From Xylogone sp. PMI_703 (lineage: Eukaryota > Ascomycota > Leotiomycetes), in the NCBI GenBank assembly GCA_021399445.1, contig JAJTUQ010000005.1:62001-126000 (forward strand): a stretch of 64,000 nucleotides of DNA, written 5' to 3'. The position numbers were made by a program, and so were the translations under genes. Of the stretch, positions 34,185 to 46,227 are shown piece by piece. Below the pieces are notes generated by a model, which saw nothing but the letters and a program-made list of their open reading frames with translations, had not been told where the DNA came from and made no database searches. Each line of letters opens with the position of its first letter. Position 1 is the stretch's first letter.

Positions 34185-35464
34185 AGCAGGGTTATCTAGC
34201 CCTTTGCATATTAATTTGATAAATTAATGTATAGTATCCCTATGCGAACTAGGTCGGGCAGTACAGGTGTGATGAAGAAAAGAATGAGCATGTCAGGTCC
34301 TTTTTATGATACCGCAGATCAGATGATCCGGCCAGTGTTGTTGATTTGCGTCCCGAACAGATGAAGACCACTTAGGCCGTCTTCATAAGATATGCCTGGC
34401 GCACATCTCCAACTAGCCAAGCATCATTGACCTCGAAGATCAGTATTGAATTCTACATAAACTGTCGGGGGCTCATGCGATTGCTGCGGTCAGATGAAGA
34501 GTGCTCCGCCTTGAGCTGCTGGACGGATAAATTTGAAGCAAGCATTTATTGCGAGACTTGCTATTCTCAATGCCGCCTCGTCCTCCCCGAGGACGGTGCT
34601 GTGGAGGTTACATGCAGGTGTTGTCATTGGAAGTTACCCCAGAGAGTCCATGGAGAATCTCCACATCTCCTCATTCTTCCCCATACTTTTCGGGAGTGGC
34701 ACAACCATGGCGCGATAGGTGCGGTTAGAGCGAGCCCATCGCCATTAACGTAGATGCGTGAAGGGTGGGCTTGTTACCGCACACGCCGCCATTTCGGCTG
34801 AATGAATGAGCGGTGTTCTTGGAAGGAATCAAGCAATCTCTGCCAAGCAGTACAAGCCAACATATTCTCGGCGCAACTCCGAGTCAGCTTTGACAGCTCT
34901 CGGCAAAAGCTCCGATAATAGTAGTGAAGTTTCTCTTTGATAGACATCGATGCTGATGCCGGTACGATGATCATTTCCTCTACACAACTCTTCACGAGGA
35001 TTGCTACCCATTATTAATGGAGTCAAGTGTCTCTATTGGCCTCAGCAGCCTTGTCTACCAGCTTAAGGATGGCAGTTAGCCCGAAAAGGACGGCAAGCCT
35101 CCGCGTCAACTCAAACTTTCAAGCCTAAGACCCGTCTCTTTCCCCGGGAAATACAACAAAAGTGGCCTGGCCGAAACCCACTCTTGTCTTTGCAACAATG
35201 CCTGCGAGAATTGGAGAACGAACTCAAGGGAAGGGGATAGGAAAGAGCTGCACTGGAGTATCCTCGTAATTTTGGAAGCGGAGATATTGGATGCAATACT
35301 CTGGTTGGCAGCCCACCATGCTCTCAATATAAGGTACCCACTGGATCCATGAGTGCTACCTTCATGTTTACAAGGGCGTCGAAAACAGCTTATCTTCCCC
35401 CCTTCGTTCACAGCCTTCTGCATCGTCCTCTTTCTGTAAAAATTCTAAGATACAGGACGACAAG
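34185..35464. promoter_or_regulatory. Divergent promoter of GH39 and second sugar porter
   Basis: About 1.3 kb between divergent starts. One XlnR-type hexamer (GGCTAA on the minus strand, 35076-35081) is present, but about one such site is expected here by chance. Open frames in the gap are not protein-like. Confidence 0.4.
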
Positions 35465-37036
35465 ATGAAGCCAGGTGTCTATCAGTTCCTGATTGGATGC
35501 TTTGCTTCCCTCGGTTCGTTCCTCTTCGGCTACGACCTGGGAGTTATCGCAGAGGTGGTTGCATCTAAATCGTTCAAGGCCAAATTTCTTCAATCTGATG
35601 GCAATTCTCGGAGCGGCACCGTCGTTGCCCTCTTCACTGGAGGATGTTTCGTCGGCGCATTCGTAGCTGGCTTCGCGGACCGCCTGGGTCGTCGTGGAAC
35701 AATACTCTTAGCCTGCATTATCTTCGTGATAGGGGGGATTATACAAACCGCTGGCATGGTTATTTCGATGCTCTATGTCGGTAGGCTCATAGCCGGTATT
35801 GGCGTAGGCCTTCTTACAGTATGCACTCATAAACTCTGCTAACTTCCCCACCCACGGATGCCTGCTGACATCAGGAATGCATAGATGATTATCCCCGTGT
35901 ACCAAGCGGAAATCAGTCATAGGAATATTCGAGGAAAAGTCACCAGTCTGCAGCAGCTGTTTGATGCTGTTGGTCAGATTTTTGCAACCTGGATTAGTTA
36001 TGGATGTTTTGCTGGTTGGGACCACTCAGGGAACTCTGCGGAATGGCGTGTTCCGCTTGCAATCCAGATCATTCCCGCGCTTTTTCTTGGAGCTTTTGTG
36101 TATATGATACCAGAAAGCCCTCGATGGCTTTGTGACCATGACATGTGGGAGAAGGGCCTAGAGAACCTCGCACAGTTGCATGCTCACGGAGATATCCATG
36201 ACCCTTATGTTATTGCCGAGTATAACCTCATTGAATCACAAATACAGATGGAACACTTGGAGAAACCTAAGACATACTTCGATCTGTTCAAGGATTGGCC
36301 CAATGTCCGCCGTACCATCTTGACTATGGCTGTACAAGCGAGCACTCAAATGACAGGAGTCAGCTCAATCCGGTACTTCTCTCCTCAAATTTTCGCACAG
36401 ATTGGCATTCCAACAACGACGACGCTATTACTAACAGGTGTCAACGCTATCATATCTTTTTTTGGGACTTGTGTTTGCATTATGGTGATTGATTCGATTG
36501 GACGGCGTCCCCTGCAGATAGGTGGAAACATTTTGATGGCTTGCACATTTGCTATTAACTGCGCTCTTATCAAAGAGTTTCCGCCTACCTCGACGAGTAC
36601 GGCTGCTCACTGGACCTTCATTGTCATGACTTGGTTCTTCAGCTTCATATTCTTCATTACCAGCGGACCCCTCTCGTGGGCACTACCCGTAGAGTTCTTC
36701 GGCACTGCGCTGCGGTCCAAGGGTGTCGCTGTTGGGGCCATGACATCCTTTGCATTCAATACTATGGTCGGACAAGTTACGCCAATTGCCATCACATCAA
36801 TTAGCTGGCGTTACTATCTCATCTTTATAATTACCAACGTCACTAATGCGATCTTTTTCTGGGCCTTTCTTCCAGAGACTAAGGGGCTGAACCTGGAAGA
36901 TACAGATGAGTTATTCTATAACTCGCCACTATACGTTCCAGGCACACGCTGGGTTCCTTCGTCGCACGTCGATGCGGACGCTGAGAGAATTGCAGATCAG
37001 AAGAATGTTGATGTTACGGTTACTCACCAGGAATAA
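35465..37036 (+). CDS. MFS sugar transporter
   Basis: Exons 35465-35818 and 35885-37036, separated by a 66-nt intron, give 501 residues. The sugar porter signatures are clear: FLFGYDLGVI in helix 1, ADRLGRRGTILL after helix 2, YQAEISHRNIRGKVTS after helix 4, PESPRWL before the central loop, DSIGRRPLQIGG, and LPETKGLNLEDTDELF at the end. It is thus a plasma-membrane sugar:H+ symporter, closer to the hexose/quinate group than to the lactose-permease group. It shares its promoter region with the GH39 xylosidase. Substrate is inferred to be a pentose or xylo-oligomer. No lesion seen. Confidence 0.92.
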
Positions 37037-37185
37037 AGAATGGAGACAAAGGAGACTATGTTGAGTAGCGATTATAACACCGGCAAACATATGTATGATT
37101 GACTTATTAGATAGTTTATCATTGAGTCAACTGGTCATTAGATATCTATCTGAGTTCTAATATAATCCAAATTTCTACGTATCAG

Positions 37186-37348
37186 GAGATGTTGATTATT
37201 CCGGGCTCAGCACCGTTGTGAGTTGGCTCCAGACACCCAGGGAGAAATCGAAATCATTTTCATCACAGGCCTCGCAGGTATCCTGGACGTTCGCGGTGAT
37301 AGTATTTCCAGCCCCACCAACCTTGTCATTACTGCCATTGTTGGTAAC
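37186..37348 (-). pseudogene. Relic of an RlpA-like double-psi beta-barrel (barwin/expansin-like) protein
   Basis: On the minus strand, after an acceptor-like ATTCAG, the frame reads VTNNGSNDKVGGAGNTITA, then VQDTCEACDENDFDFSLGVW. This matches the conserved end of small secreted DPBB proteins (V-DTC--C-E---D-S---W-QL). After SQLT the frame shifts and continues NGAEPGIINIS, where a TGA replaces the expected Trp. No upstream exon with signal peptide could be rebuilt. It is a fragment with at least one frameshift and one stop. Such proteins bind or loosen cell-wall polymers or inhibit host proteases, but this copy cannot do either as read. Confidence 0.65.
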
Positions 37349-39351
37349 CTGAATCAGACGCCGAGACTATTAAAGTTAAACCAAGATAGCTCAGCTAGTA
37401 TGAGTGGCATGTAAAGCAATGAGCTTTGGTCCATAAAAGCTTTGATACTGAAGTACTTCATCTAACAGCATGGGCTTCCATACTTATTAGTAGAATAATT
37501 TAAATCGAAGGCCTCGTTACCAAAAGAGTAGGGTTCCTTTCTTCCGTGTGTTAGCCCACGAGAGACCACAGTATCTACGCGGTGCAGCTTAATACCTGCT
37601 TGGAATGCATACAATGGCTTAAACTACGGCCGCTAGTTTCCCGGTACGTGCATCTTAGAAGGTGGCTTAACATAACAAATTACAGAGTCCCTCTCCCTAT
37701 GCTGCCTCACCTCTCGCCTATATCCGAGAGATGCAAAGAGATGCAGCTGCTACTGTGCAGTATCGAGCGCCAGCATTGAGTGTATCTCACGTATTAAGAC
37801 GGCGTATTAAGACGGCGAGGGTTTAAGCCCGCGATGGCGCACTGTATGATAAGATGATACGATATTGCCGTCAAGAAGTAGAGTTTTGAGCTACAGTGAG
37901 GCTCACTAGCAGAGCCTGCATTGGCCTTGACAGTCCATCGAGCTCGCCTGCAAGGAAACACACAGCTCACTACATCGACTGCTCGCTGCTCACTGCAGCA
38001 ACTATGCTAACCTAGGCAATCAGCGATGCTGTGGAAGTCAACAGTCTAGAGTTAAGCAATTAGAAATAGATTATATCGGGCCGATCCTGGACTAGCTTCT
38101 TTGGACACTATTTGAGGAGAGAATGCGAAGAAATGAGAGGTGACAAAAGAATACAGAGGTGAACGAGACAAGTCACTTGAGTCAACATCAAAACGACAAG
38201 TACAGTGCATCAAGACCCGTAGCTGGCCGAATTTCCGGTCTCCTGTCTATGCTGAGGCCCTCGAAATACTATAATTGTTTCGATGATCCAGCGCAAAAGT
38301 GTCCTAGGCATTGTGCAATGTTAGTCTTCGTGTAGAACATCCGGAAGCTTAGCTGCAGTACTGCAGCGCTGCGTAATGTGATTGTAATAGAGCGTAGCAT
38401 TGGATACACCATGAGGCAGCCGGGTCTGCCACTTGATATCGAGAACGGCGGAGAATACGTCACTCAGTTGCGAGTAGACAATCTATTTCAAACTTGTGAA
38501 CCCAAAGGAAGAGGCTAGATTCGAAGCGTAAGCACGTTACGATTGATTCCGCAGGCATTGTACATCAGTGCCGTATCATCTCATGTTTACTGGAGATGCA
38601 CTGATGTAAGGGAGCCCCTGCAGAAACGAGTAAGATTTTACGATCAAATTTACCATATAGGATTGCTGAAGGCACCTAAACTACCACCATATCCAATAGT
38701 CAACTATGGGGTGAACCATGCGTAAGCAATAGTTCGGCGCTGATTGCTTCCCAGTTTTTCATTGGTTTTCATTGGTCAATCGGAGGGTTCCCTCAGCTGG
38801 GTAGTATCAATCGGGCATAAAGTGAAGCATAAGCAGGCGTTGTGTCCGGTTGTAACTGTCCGGTTGACCGAGCACTGACTGGTACAGTCGTGTCATACCG
38901 TATACGATGCTGATAACCGCAAGCGGAGGAACTCACTTGGTATATCTTCGATATACACATTTATACAAATTTATTTGATATCATAACACGTACAGTAGCG
39001 TCTTGAGAGGATAAGTCGTGGCATTAAATCCTAGCAATCCCGTTGTCCTCTAGCACCTGGCAAAGAGCACGTCTCTGTCTGGGAAGTGGATAGGGTAATG
39101 ATCCTTTGTTTAACTCCTCTTTTCTAGCTTTATGTGTCTTCTGCTTTGCACCAAGTTACACTCAAGATGGTATCATGCCAAAGGAATGGGTAAGGGAAGT
39201 ATACGGTTTTTTGATATGCAGAGGAACATCAACACCCAGAGCAGTATATTTCACCTCGATGGGATAGTAAATAGAACAACTAAACTTAATAGCAGTTCTG
39301 CTATAGCCATACTCCACCATGATACGGTCCAGTTCCAACGCTTCATCTCAA
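37349..39351. other. 2-kb intergenic region
   Basis: No supported gene. Several short open frames exist on both strands without motifs. The missing 5' part of the DPBB relic would lie near 37350-37500 but is not recognisable. Confidence 0.45.
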
Positions 39352-39820
39352 CTAAGGAGTCAGTTTGATATCCCTATACTCCTCATCAACTTTAATCAAC
39401 GCAGCATATCCCCCCTCTTCAACCACATGAGTATCGACAACCATCGTAGCGAGAATAGTTGCTGGCTCAGACTTGCTATAATTCTGGCTAACTCTATGAT
39501 GGCATCCAGGAGCCTCATGAAAGGTCCCTCCAACCTCAATCACATACGTAGGGTCGTTATTCATTTTGTTAAGCACCGTCCCTTCCAGAACATATACGCT
39601 GATAGCAGCACCTCCATGACGGTGTGGTGGGGAGGCTCCGTCTGGCGGGAACTTCACTAATAACCCAATACTCGATTTTCCTGGGCAGTTGGCCAGTTTA
39701 TAATTAAACACTGGGACAAGTGTTGGAAGCGGGCGGCTTGGTTTACATATTAGCAAATCGAGTTCAGCCACAAGACAATACTTGCCTTCGGTCATAGACG
39801 GGATCTTCGACGACCTTCAT
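39352..39820 (-). CDS. Small cupin-domain protein
   Basis: Exons 39820-39786 and 39736-39352 give 139 residues. The 49-nt intron has a GC donor (GCAAGT), branch GCTAAT and acceptor CCAAG. Splicing replaces an unlikely start with MKVVEDPVYDR joined to SRPLPTLVPVFNYKL, and the total is exactly 140 codons. The cupin_2 motifs are present: PPHRHGGAAISVYVLEG (motif 1 with metal-binding His pair) and GCHHRVSQNYS (motif 2). It is a single-domain cytosolic protein of a type often found in fungal accessory clusters; the reaction is unknown. If the GC intron is not used, a shorter start at 39795 would replace the conserved N-terminus. Confidence 0.8.
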
Positions 39821-40465
39821 TACGATGTTGATTGACGGTCACCTTGTAATAGGAAATTATGATAGTGAGTTTGATATGGCATCTAGAGCACAATAGGGTA
39901 TATTTATATATATTTAAGTCAGTATACTTTTCGTCAGTATTCTTCACCTATTCAATAGGCTATAGAGGGATTAGTATATAGCCGAAAGCACGGGAACACG
40001 TCCGATACTTCATAGGTAAGACCCTAAAGTATCCGAAGACTTTGGGATGTGCGCCAAGATAGGGATATTCAATTATTTTGCCATCTCAGATGCACTGTTG
40101 CTATACTGTGAGCTCTTGATTATATCAAAAGCGAAAATTTAGTTTACATAATTTCTCGGAGAGTCAGCTTAGGAGGTGCCCTCGAGGGGATAATACTCAG
40201 AAACGTCCAATCTATCTATTGTCACATTGAGGCTAGCTTAAGGTTATCATCTACCAGTTACTTTCTCGTGGCTAAGTGCTCTCTATCGCTATGACTGGAA
40301 AAAAAAATCATATTCAGATTCAAGACCTGTCCAATACCTGCAGGAGACAAAGCGAGTTGAATGAAGACATTATATAAATTCCATCCACTCGCAGTTAGTA
40401 TCCTGGATATATCTTTTTGCGCAATTATTATTCTCATATCAATCAACTAGGAATGTTTGACTTAA
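39821..40465. other. Intergenic region left of the MITE
   Basis: This is the promoter side of the cupin gene followed by AT-rich sequence. I see no gene. Confidence 0.45.
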
Positions 40466-41091
40466 GCTTACACCAGTGTTGGCAAAAAAAATTAAAGTAA
40501 TTAATTTAGTAATTAATTTATTTAATTACTAGATTTCAAAAGTAATTAATTTAGTAATTAAATAAATTAAATTAAATAATTAATTAATTACTTTTGCATA
40601 AAATCTGCACAATTTTCATTAAAAATTTGTATAAATTTCATAAAAATTATACATTTCAAAATTTTTAATTAATATTTATGTGTTTTTACGCGTTTTTGCG
40701 CGTTTTTACGTGTCAGCTGAGGCCTGCACTTGGCGAGCACGTGACCTCCGCACCACCACTCTGAACTCAGCCCGAATCGCTCAAAAACACAATAAAAATC
40801 GGATTGTATTCTAATTGCCTATTCTGGCCTAGTCCCTGTAGCACATGATATCACAGATTGTAACAGATTCAAGATTACTAATCAACTGATAAAAGATAAG
40901 AAATTATTAATCTTAATTATATCATCACGTGATTTATGTCTAAGCCTATTTAGGCTTAGACAGCCTGTTTTCGCGCTATGTGACCAAAGTAATTAATTTA
41001 GTAATTAAATAAATTAATTACTAATTTAATTTAATTTAATTACCATCGAAAAATTAAATTAAATTAAATCAATTCCAACACTGGATTACAC
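40466..41091. mobile_element. hAT-type MITE, 610 bp, with target-site duplication
   Basis: Terminal inverted repeats CAGTGTTGG (40474-40482) and CCAACACTG (41075-41083) bound a non-coding element. Flanking 8-mers GCTTACAC (40466-40473) and GATTACAC (41084-41091) match at 7 of 8 positions, as expected for an 8-bp hAT target duplication with one later change. Subterminal regions carry repeats of AAGTAATTAATTTAGTAATTAA near 40495, 40539 and 40985, in both directions. The centre has a 10-bp unit GTTTTTACGC repeated about three times near 40682. No transposase is encoded, so it is non-autonomous. Confidence 0.85.
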
Positions 41092-41325
41092 GCTCAGACA
41101 TTTATTTATCCAAACCTTCCTATACTCCTGAGCGTTGTTTATGGATGCATTTAAAGAAACCTCTGGCTACTGATTTTATTTTCCAAGTTGTGTGCAAAAC
41201 TATATTCGTTCCTGTAAAAGGCCTTGTTCAACTGGCTAGGCAGAGACTTGAGTTTATATGAGAACGACAAAGCGCATACCACTCAGTAATGTCGACAGAC
41301 CAGCTACTTTATTACCCTCCCATGA

Positions 41326-43383
41326 CTACGGTGACGCCTTCGCATCTGCAATTATGACATCCGCTGCCTTTTCACTGATCATATAAATTGCAGCCACAAT
41401 GAAGTAACCTGGAATGTTAGGAAACACACTAGCGTCTACGACGCGCAATCCAGTTGTGCCTCTCACCCTGAAGCTGCTATCTAGGACGGCCGTTTCGTCA
41501 TGGTCGGCACCAATTTTTGCGGTACAACAAGCATGATGACCCCATGCCTCCCTTGTAATAAAGTCTTTGGTGGCCTGCTCTGTCTCTATGCCCGGCCCAG
41601 GCACCACCTCAGAGAAGGTGTCATCGAGAGTGAGATTGGAGAATATATCACGTGCGAATTGCATCCCATCAAATACTGCTTGAAGATCTTGATCGCCACC
41701 GTTCTCAAGGTATCGGAAATGGATGTTGGGAGTATCTCGGGGGTCGTTGGAAACTAATGTAACTGTACCAACGTTGTTGTTCCTACTATGGGCTTTGAGC
41801 ACCACCCACGAGAAATGCCTGGCGTCCGCGAAAGCTAGCCTGGAATACCCTGGAAAATAGCCTCGGAAGAGTCCTGGAAGACCACTGATAAAGAGGTCAT
41901 TATCGCCTGCTGCAGCTGAAGACTTGAGTGTCATTGCAACAGTAACACCGTTAGTCGAGTATATTCCAGGGGAATTGTGATTATTCGTCCATCGGATAAG
42001 GCAAGGGTCAGTAGGAGTGGAAAGCAGAGTGCATTCATCAGTAAGGGTAAAGTTTCCAGTGGATTCTGCTACAACAGTAGTCTCGTATCGGTCCATCAAG
42101 TTAGTGCCGACACCCGGAAGATCAACAACAACAGGAATCCTAAACCGCTTCAGCTCAGCTGCAGGGCCAACTCCACTGAGCTTCAAAAGTTGTGGGGTAT
42201 TGAAGGTACCAGCAGATATGACCACTTCTCGAGTCACATTGACACTTCCTGTCCCACTTGGCGATGCGGCACCGGAGCGTGGATCAGCGCGGTATAGACT
42301 CTTGCCATCCATAAAGTCGACACCTACAGCCCTTGGTACTGACCCACTTTGACTGAAACGAACCTTGGTAACCAAAGATGTCAGACGCATGTCAAGATGA
42401 TACTTTCGAGAGCCATCCGGGTTCACAGCATTCGCAGTTTCCAGAATAAAATCACGTGGTCCGCCTCTTTGCCAGCTTGGTTGCTTCACAGCAATTGGTG
42501 CTTGGAAAATGCCCTCAGAAGGAAGAGTCTCGCGTAGGGGAATCATTGTTAACATCACCAGTCAAATATTCCTTAAATGCGTCAGCTGAGTTGGTGGTTG
42601 CGTCGCCTACAACGGTAGCAGCAGAGTGGATGATTGCTGAAGCCTTGCTATCGTTAAGGAAGAGAGTTGGATCTGCAAGGCTTGTCTCAAACCAACCATC
42701 AAATCCGTGGCCAGGAGTGCCTCTAGGGAGGTAATTACATTTTTCCAGACGTTCCCAGAACTGCCTCATATTACCAGAGGCCCATGACTTGTCATCAGTA
42801 AGGGACATGATACCATCCCAATCGCTGTTCTGAGGCGTTGTGGCCACCAAAGCATTATGTTCCGAGCAACCACCAAGAGTTCCGGCACGTGGGTACCATA
42901 CTCCTAATGGTATTGCTCCCGTAGGGGGGTTTGGTCCAACAAAAAACTCTCCATTTGGCAGCCTCCAAGTAAATTTGGAATCCATCTGCTGTAAGGTTTG
43001 GTTATCATAATGTTGCACAAAGTAGTCCCATTCCTGTGGTCTAAACTCTGTAGATGTCAACTCTAACAAAGGAATCTCATCCGTGAGAGTAGTGCCTTCG
43101 TCGTCACCAGCATCCATTAGCAGGACTTTATATCCTGCAATAGCTAATCTTGCGGCAAGAGGCCCACCACCTGGCCCAGAACCTACAACTACATAGTCAT
43201 ACGTCGGGAGTATAGTGTTTGTAGAACGTTTGCCGGGCTGCGGGTATCCATTTGAAAGTCCGGATAGTGCTCTATAAAATAGTCAGACTTTTGATCAATA
43301 TCGATCATTAATCTCTAGTATCTACATCATAGCAAGACTCACAGTGCGAATATTGCACTCGCAGTTAAGCCAACAGATGGCAT
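41326..43383 (-). pseudogene. Secreted GMC oxidoreductase, frameshifted by a 4-base duplication
   Basis: GMC enzymes are FAD-dependent oxidases or dehydrogenases of alcohols and sugars. Exon 43383-43343 encodes a signal peptide start (MPSVGLTASAIFAL); the intron is 43342-43272; exon 2 is 43271-41326. The FAD Rossmann motif VVVGSGPGGGPLAARLA is near residue 40. The C-terminus has EAWGHHACCTAKIG with the catalytic His region and FPNIPGYFIVAAIYMISEKAADVI. The frame breaks at about 42518-42525: a tandem CTTC (GAAG on the plus strand) shifts DSPTRDSS out of EGIFQAPIAVKQPSW. Removing one copy restores family sequence exactly. No other lesion is seen over about 590 residues, so the break is very recent or an assembly error. 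Confidence 0.85.
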
Positions 43384-46227
43384 GACGAAGATTTTGAAAT
43401 CGCGAGATAAATCAGTGTTATATTGAAAGATTCTCTAGAATTCTATCAAAAAACCTGGATCTATCGACTTACGAACACAGCTATGATAGAATGATCTCTG
43501 GTTTGAGGGGATTCTATCCCCTATTTATACACCTTGAGCATCTATAAACCATTCACTGTGATATACAAGGGTGACATTTGAAGTATACATCCGTCAATTT
43601 ACTGCAAGCCACCAGAGGTTCCAGCTGACATCAATAATAGGTAAATTCTGTAAATCTCACTAATATTTGAGGAGGCACTAGCTGGCCTTATGCTGAATTA
43701 CACTTAAGTATAACCCTCTGACTGATTTCCAGCAGGAGCAATTATTAGCTTAGGACTGAGATATCACTGATATTAAAGAGTAGATCACATAAATAAGTTA
43801 AGTATAATCACATTATTACTAGTAGTTATTTAAATATAACAGATTTGAGGCTTTTAGACGGGATCTGTACAGTTACCATTAAGAGTCACTCTCAATAACG
43901 ACATTACCAATCTTATAAATTATGCGAGCATTAGGATTATGTTTACTGTATATTCTAGATGATAGAATATTCAATTATCAATTATCAATATTTAACTTTC
44001 AGCTACAACTCCATTATCCGTTATGAATGCTTCCGGCCCGCAGGTAGCCAGAAGAGTTATATTGCCCGACAAGTAATACCTGAACTAGGAATGGACAATA
44101 ATTGGGTAAATTACCTCAGAAAAGCATGCCCATACAGTAGCTTTGCCTCCCCCATGATATAGTACCATTATTTCAAGCCCCTCGGAAGTGATTCCTAATG
44201 GGTCAAAGGGCTTATTGTATCTGCATGCCACGGCTTGGAGACTATTACGCCTAGTTACAGAGAATAGTTAGATTTGGTGACCGGTACCCATGGTAAATCT
44301 CGGAATATATTCGAAGGGGTGTTCTAGAAAAATTTTCAAATCTCCTAGTAGTACTAATAGTTAGAAAGTCTTACTTGCGGTTAGACGACATAATTTGGTC
44401 TGTAATAGAATGTATCTTATAGTGGACAAAAAAACTTAACGAGGTATTGAAGGAAACCGTGTTCCTTGCCTACAAGCGGGCTGCATCTGTGCCAACTATT
44501 ACCCCATTGTAACCTACAACATATAGCTTACTCAATAACATAATCATCTCACCGTTAGCAACACACGTCTCGAAATAGCTCGTTTAGTGGCTAAAACTCC
44601 TCGTATTACGAGTCACATAGGCTGATTTTAGTATTCATGGAAGTGGCTCATTCCAAACTAATTACATTGTAGGACCGGATGAAATAAACCCATACTTCTA
44701 GCTACATCGAAGTATAGTGGATAACATAAAGTCCAAGCAAATTACGTCTTCTATCACAAAAATAAGCAAAGCTCGCTTATTTTATATCTAGCTCAGCCTA
44801 CTTACCTTTTTTCCTGATAATTTAAGTCACTCATAAAATATTATCTAAGGGCAAGGCAAGTAAATCTTAGTATCAAATGCAATGACCTCTTAGATTTATA
44901 TCTACATACCGTATATGTTCTATCTTATAGGCCAATCATGCCACTGGGCACCATTATAGAACATATATAGACTGTTTCCAGCATCAAAGCCTCTTGGATT
45001 TAATTATAAACCGAGTAATCAAGCCATTAGCAAGATAAACAGGTAGTTGCATTGTAACTCTAATCGGGTTACTCATTGACGTTTCTTACCATTCCTCATA
45101 AATGCTAGTTGGGACGGCCATCTTAATCATTTTAACTGTGTAAAAAAAAGTGTAAGTAGGGCAATCATGGCAGGAAAAATTAAATCCTTGTGATGACTAC
45201 CAACCTAATTAATAAAAGGACTTAAAACACTAGAGTAGGCCATATATCTTACCATGCTAATAAAAGCTGTTAACTGTGTCCCCAGCTAATATCTCCGCTT
45301 CTTCTTACTTCATTTCAATTGTAATGCGCCTATGACTGTATGCCCGCAGGTAATTATACTTATTCAACTTTACTAAAAGTATTTTATGACTAAATTATGT
45401 TTCTGTTACGAAACATCTCACTCCTTATAGACTCTTAGGTTAAAGAGCCCGTCATATAGCTAACCCAATACGGGTGCTGTTAATCATTTGTAGGATGATG
45501 AGCATGGATTATATATTAAGCTTATACGAGACACAGTAATCGGTAACAGCACTAGCTAGAACTAAACCGATAGTATTCCGATAGTATTCCGATAACAATT
45601 CCGACTTTATCGTATTTACTACTTACAGTAGCGCGATTGCTGCCCCGTGATGTTTTATCCACTTACTCCCAACGAGAATGAAGATAAGAAGGCTCGGTGG
45701 GAACGGCATCGCCTGCACTAGCCGCCCAGCGGCCCCTGATCACTTATCTTCATGGCTCTCGGACCCACAACTATATGCCAAGATCTATTATTCCAAATAA
45801 TAAATTCCAAATAAAATGGACCACTCATTTCCTAAGTTGATCCTTAACAAACAATTACACGCTTCCTAGCTCCAGCCCTACGGCTGATTAGGAAAATCAA
45901 TACTCCCCCCGGTTTAGTGAAGCAACAGTTCATCCCAATTGAACCCTGACATCGATATAGTTCTACTGTATGGATTTGTAGTAAGCCATCAGACAGGTTA
46001 GCCACGCTGCATAGATAATCCAAGACAGTAAAATGTTGCATTGCAAATGTGGCATCCCGATGTCATTCTATCAAGCCGGATCCACGAGCTATCCGATTAG
46101 ACCGATTTGGTCCGAACGCATAGGAGTAGTGTTTCTTACATTAAATCGAATATTAAATAAGAACCTGTACTTCGATATCTAAAACCAGGAAATATTCGAA
46201 TAAATACATAAAAACATTTGGCTGAAA
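43384..46227. other. 2.8-kb AT-rich gene-free region
   Basis: No gene is supported. It contains the promoter of the GMC gene at its left end and that of the secreted hydrolase at its right end. A short tandem repeat, CCGATAGTATT, occurs at 45567-45577 and 45578-45588, with a partial third unit. Confidence 0.5.

Noticed and set aside
34427..34753. 108-codon open frame with several cysteines in the GH39 promoter
   Set aside because: No signal peptide, no recognisable domain and no splice partner; likely chance.
35076..35081. XlnR-type GGCTAA site in the GH39/porter promoter
   Set aside because: About one such site is expected by chance in 1.3 kb on two strands; not evidence by itself.
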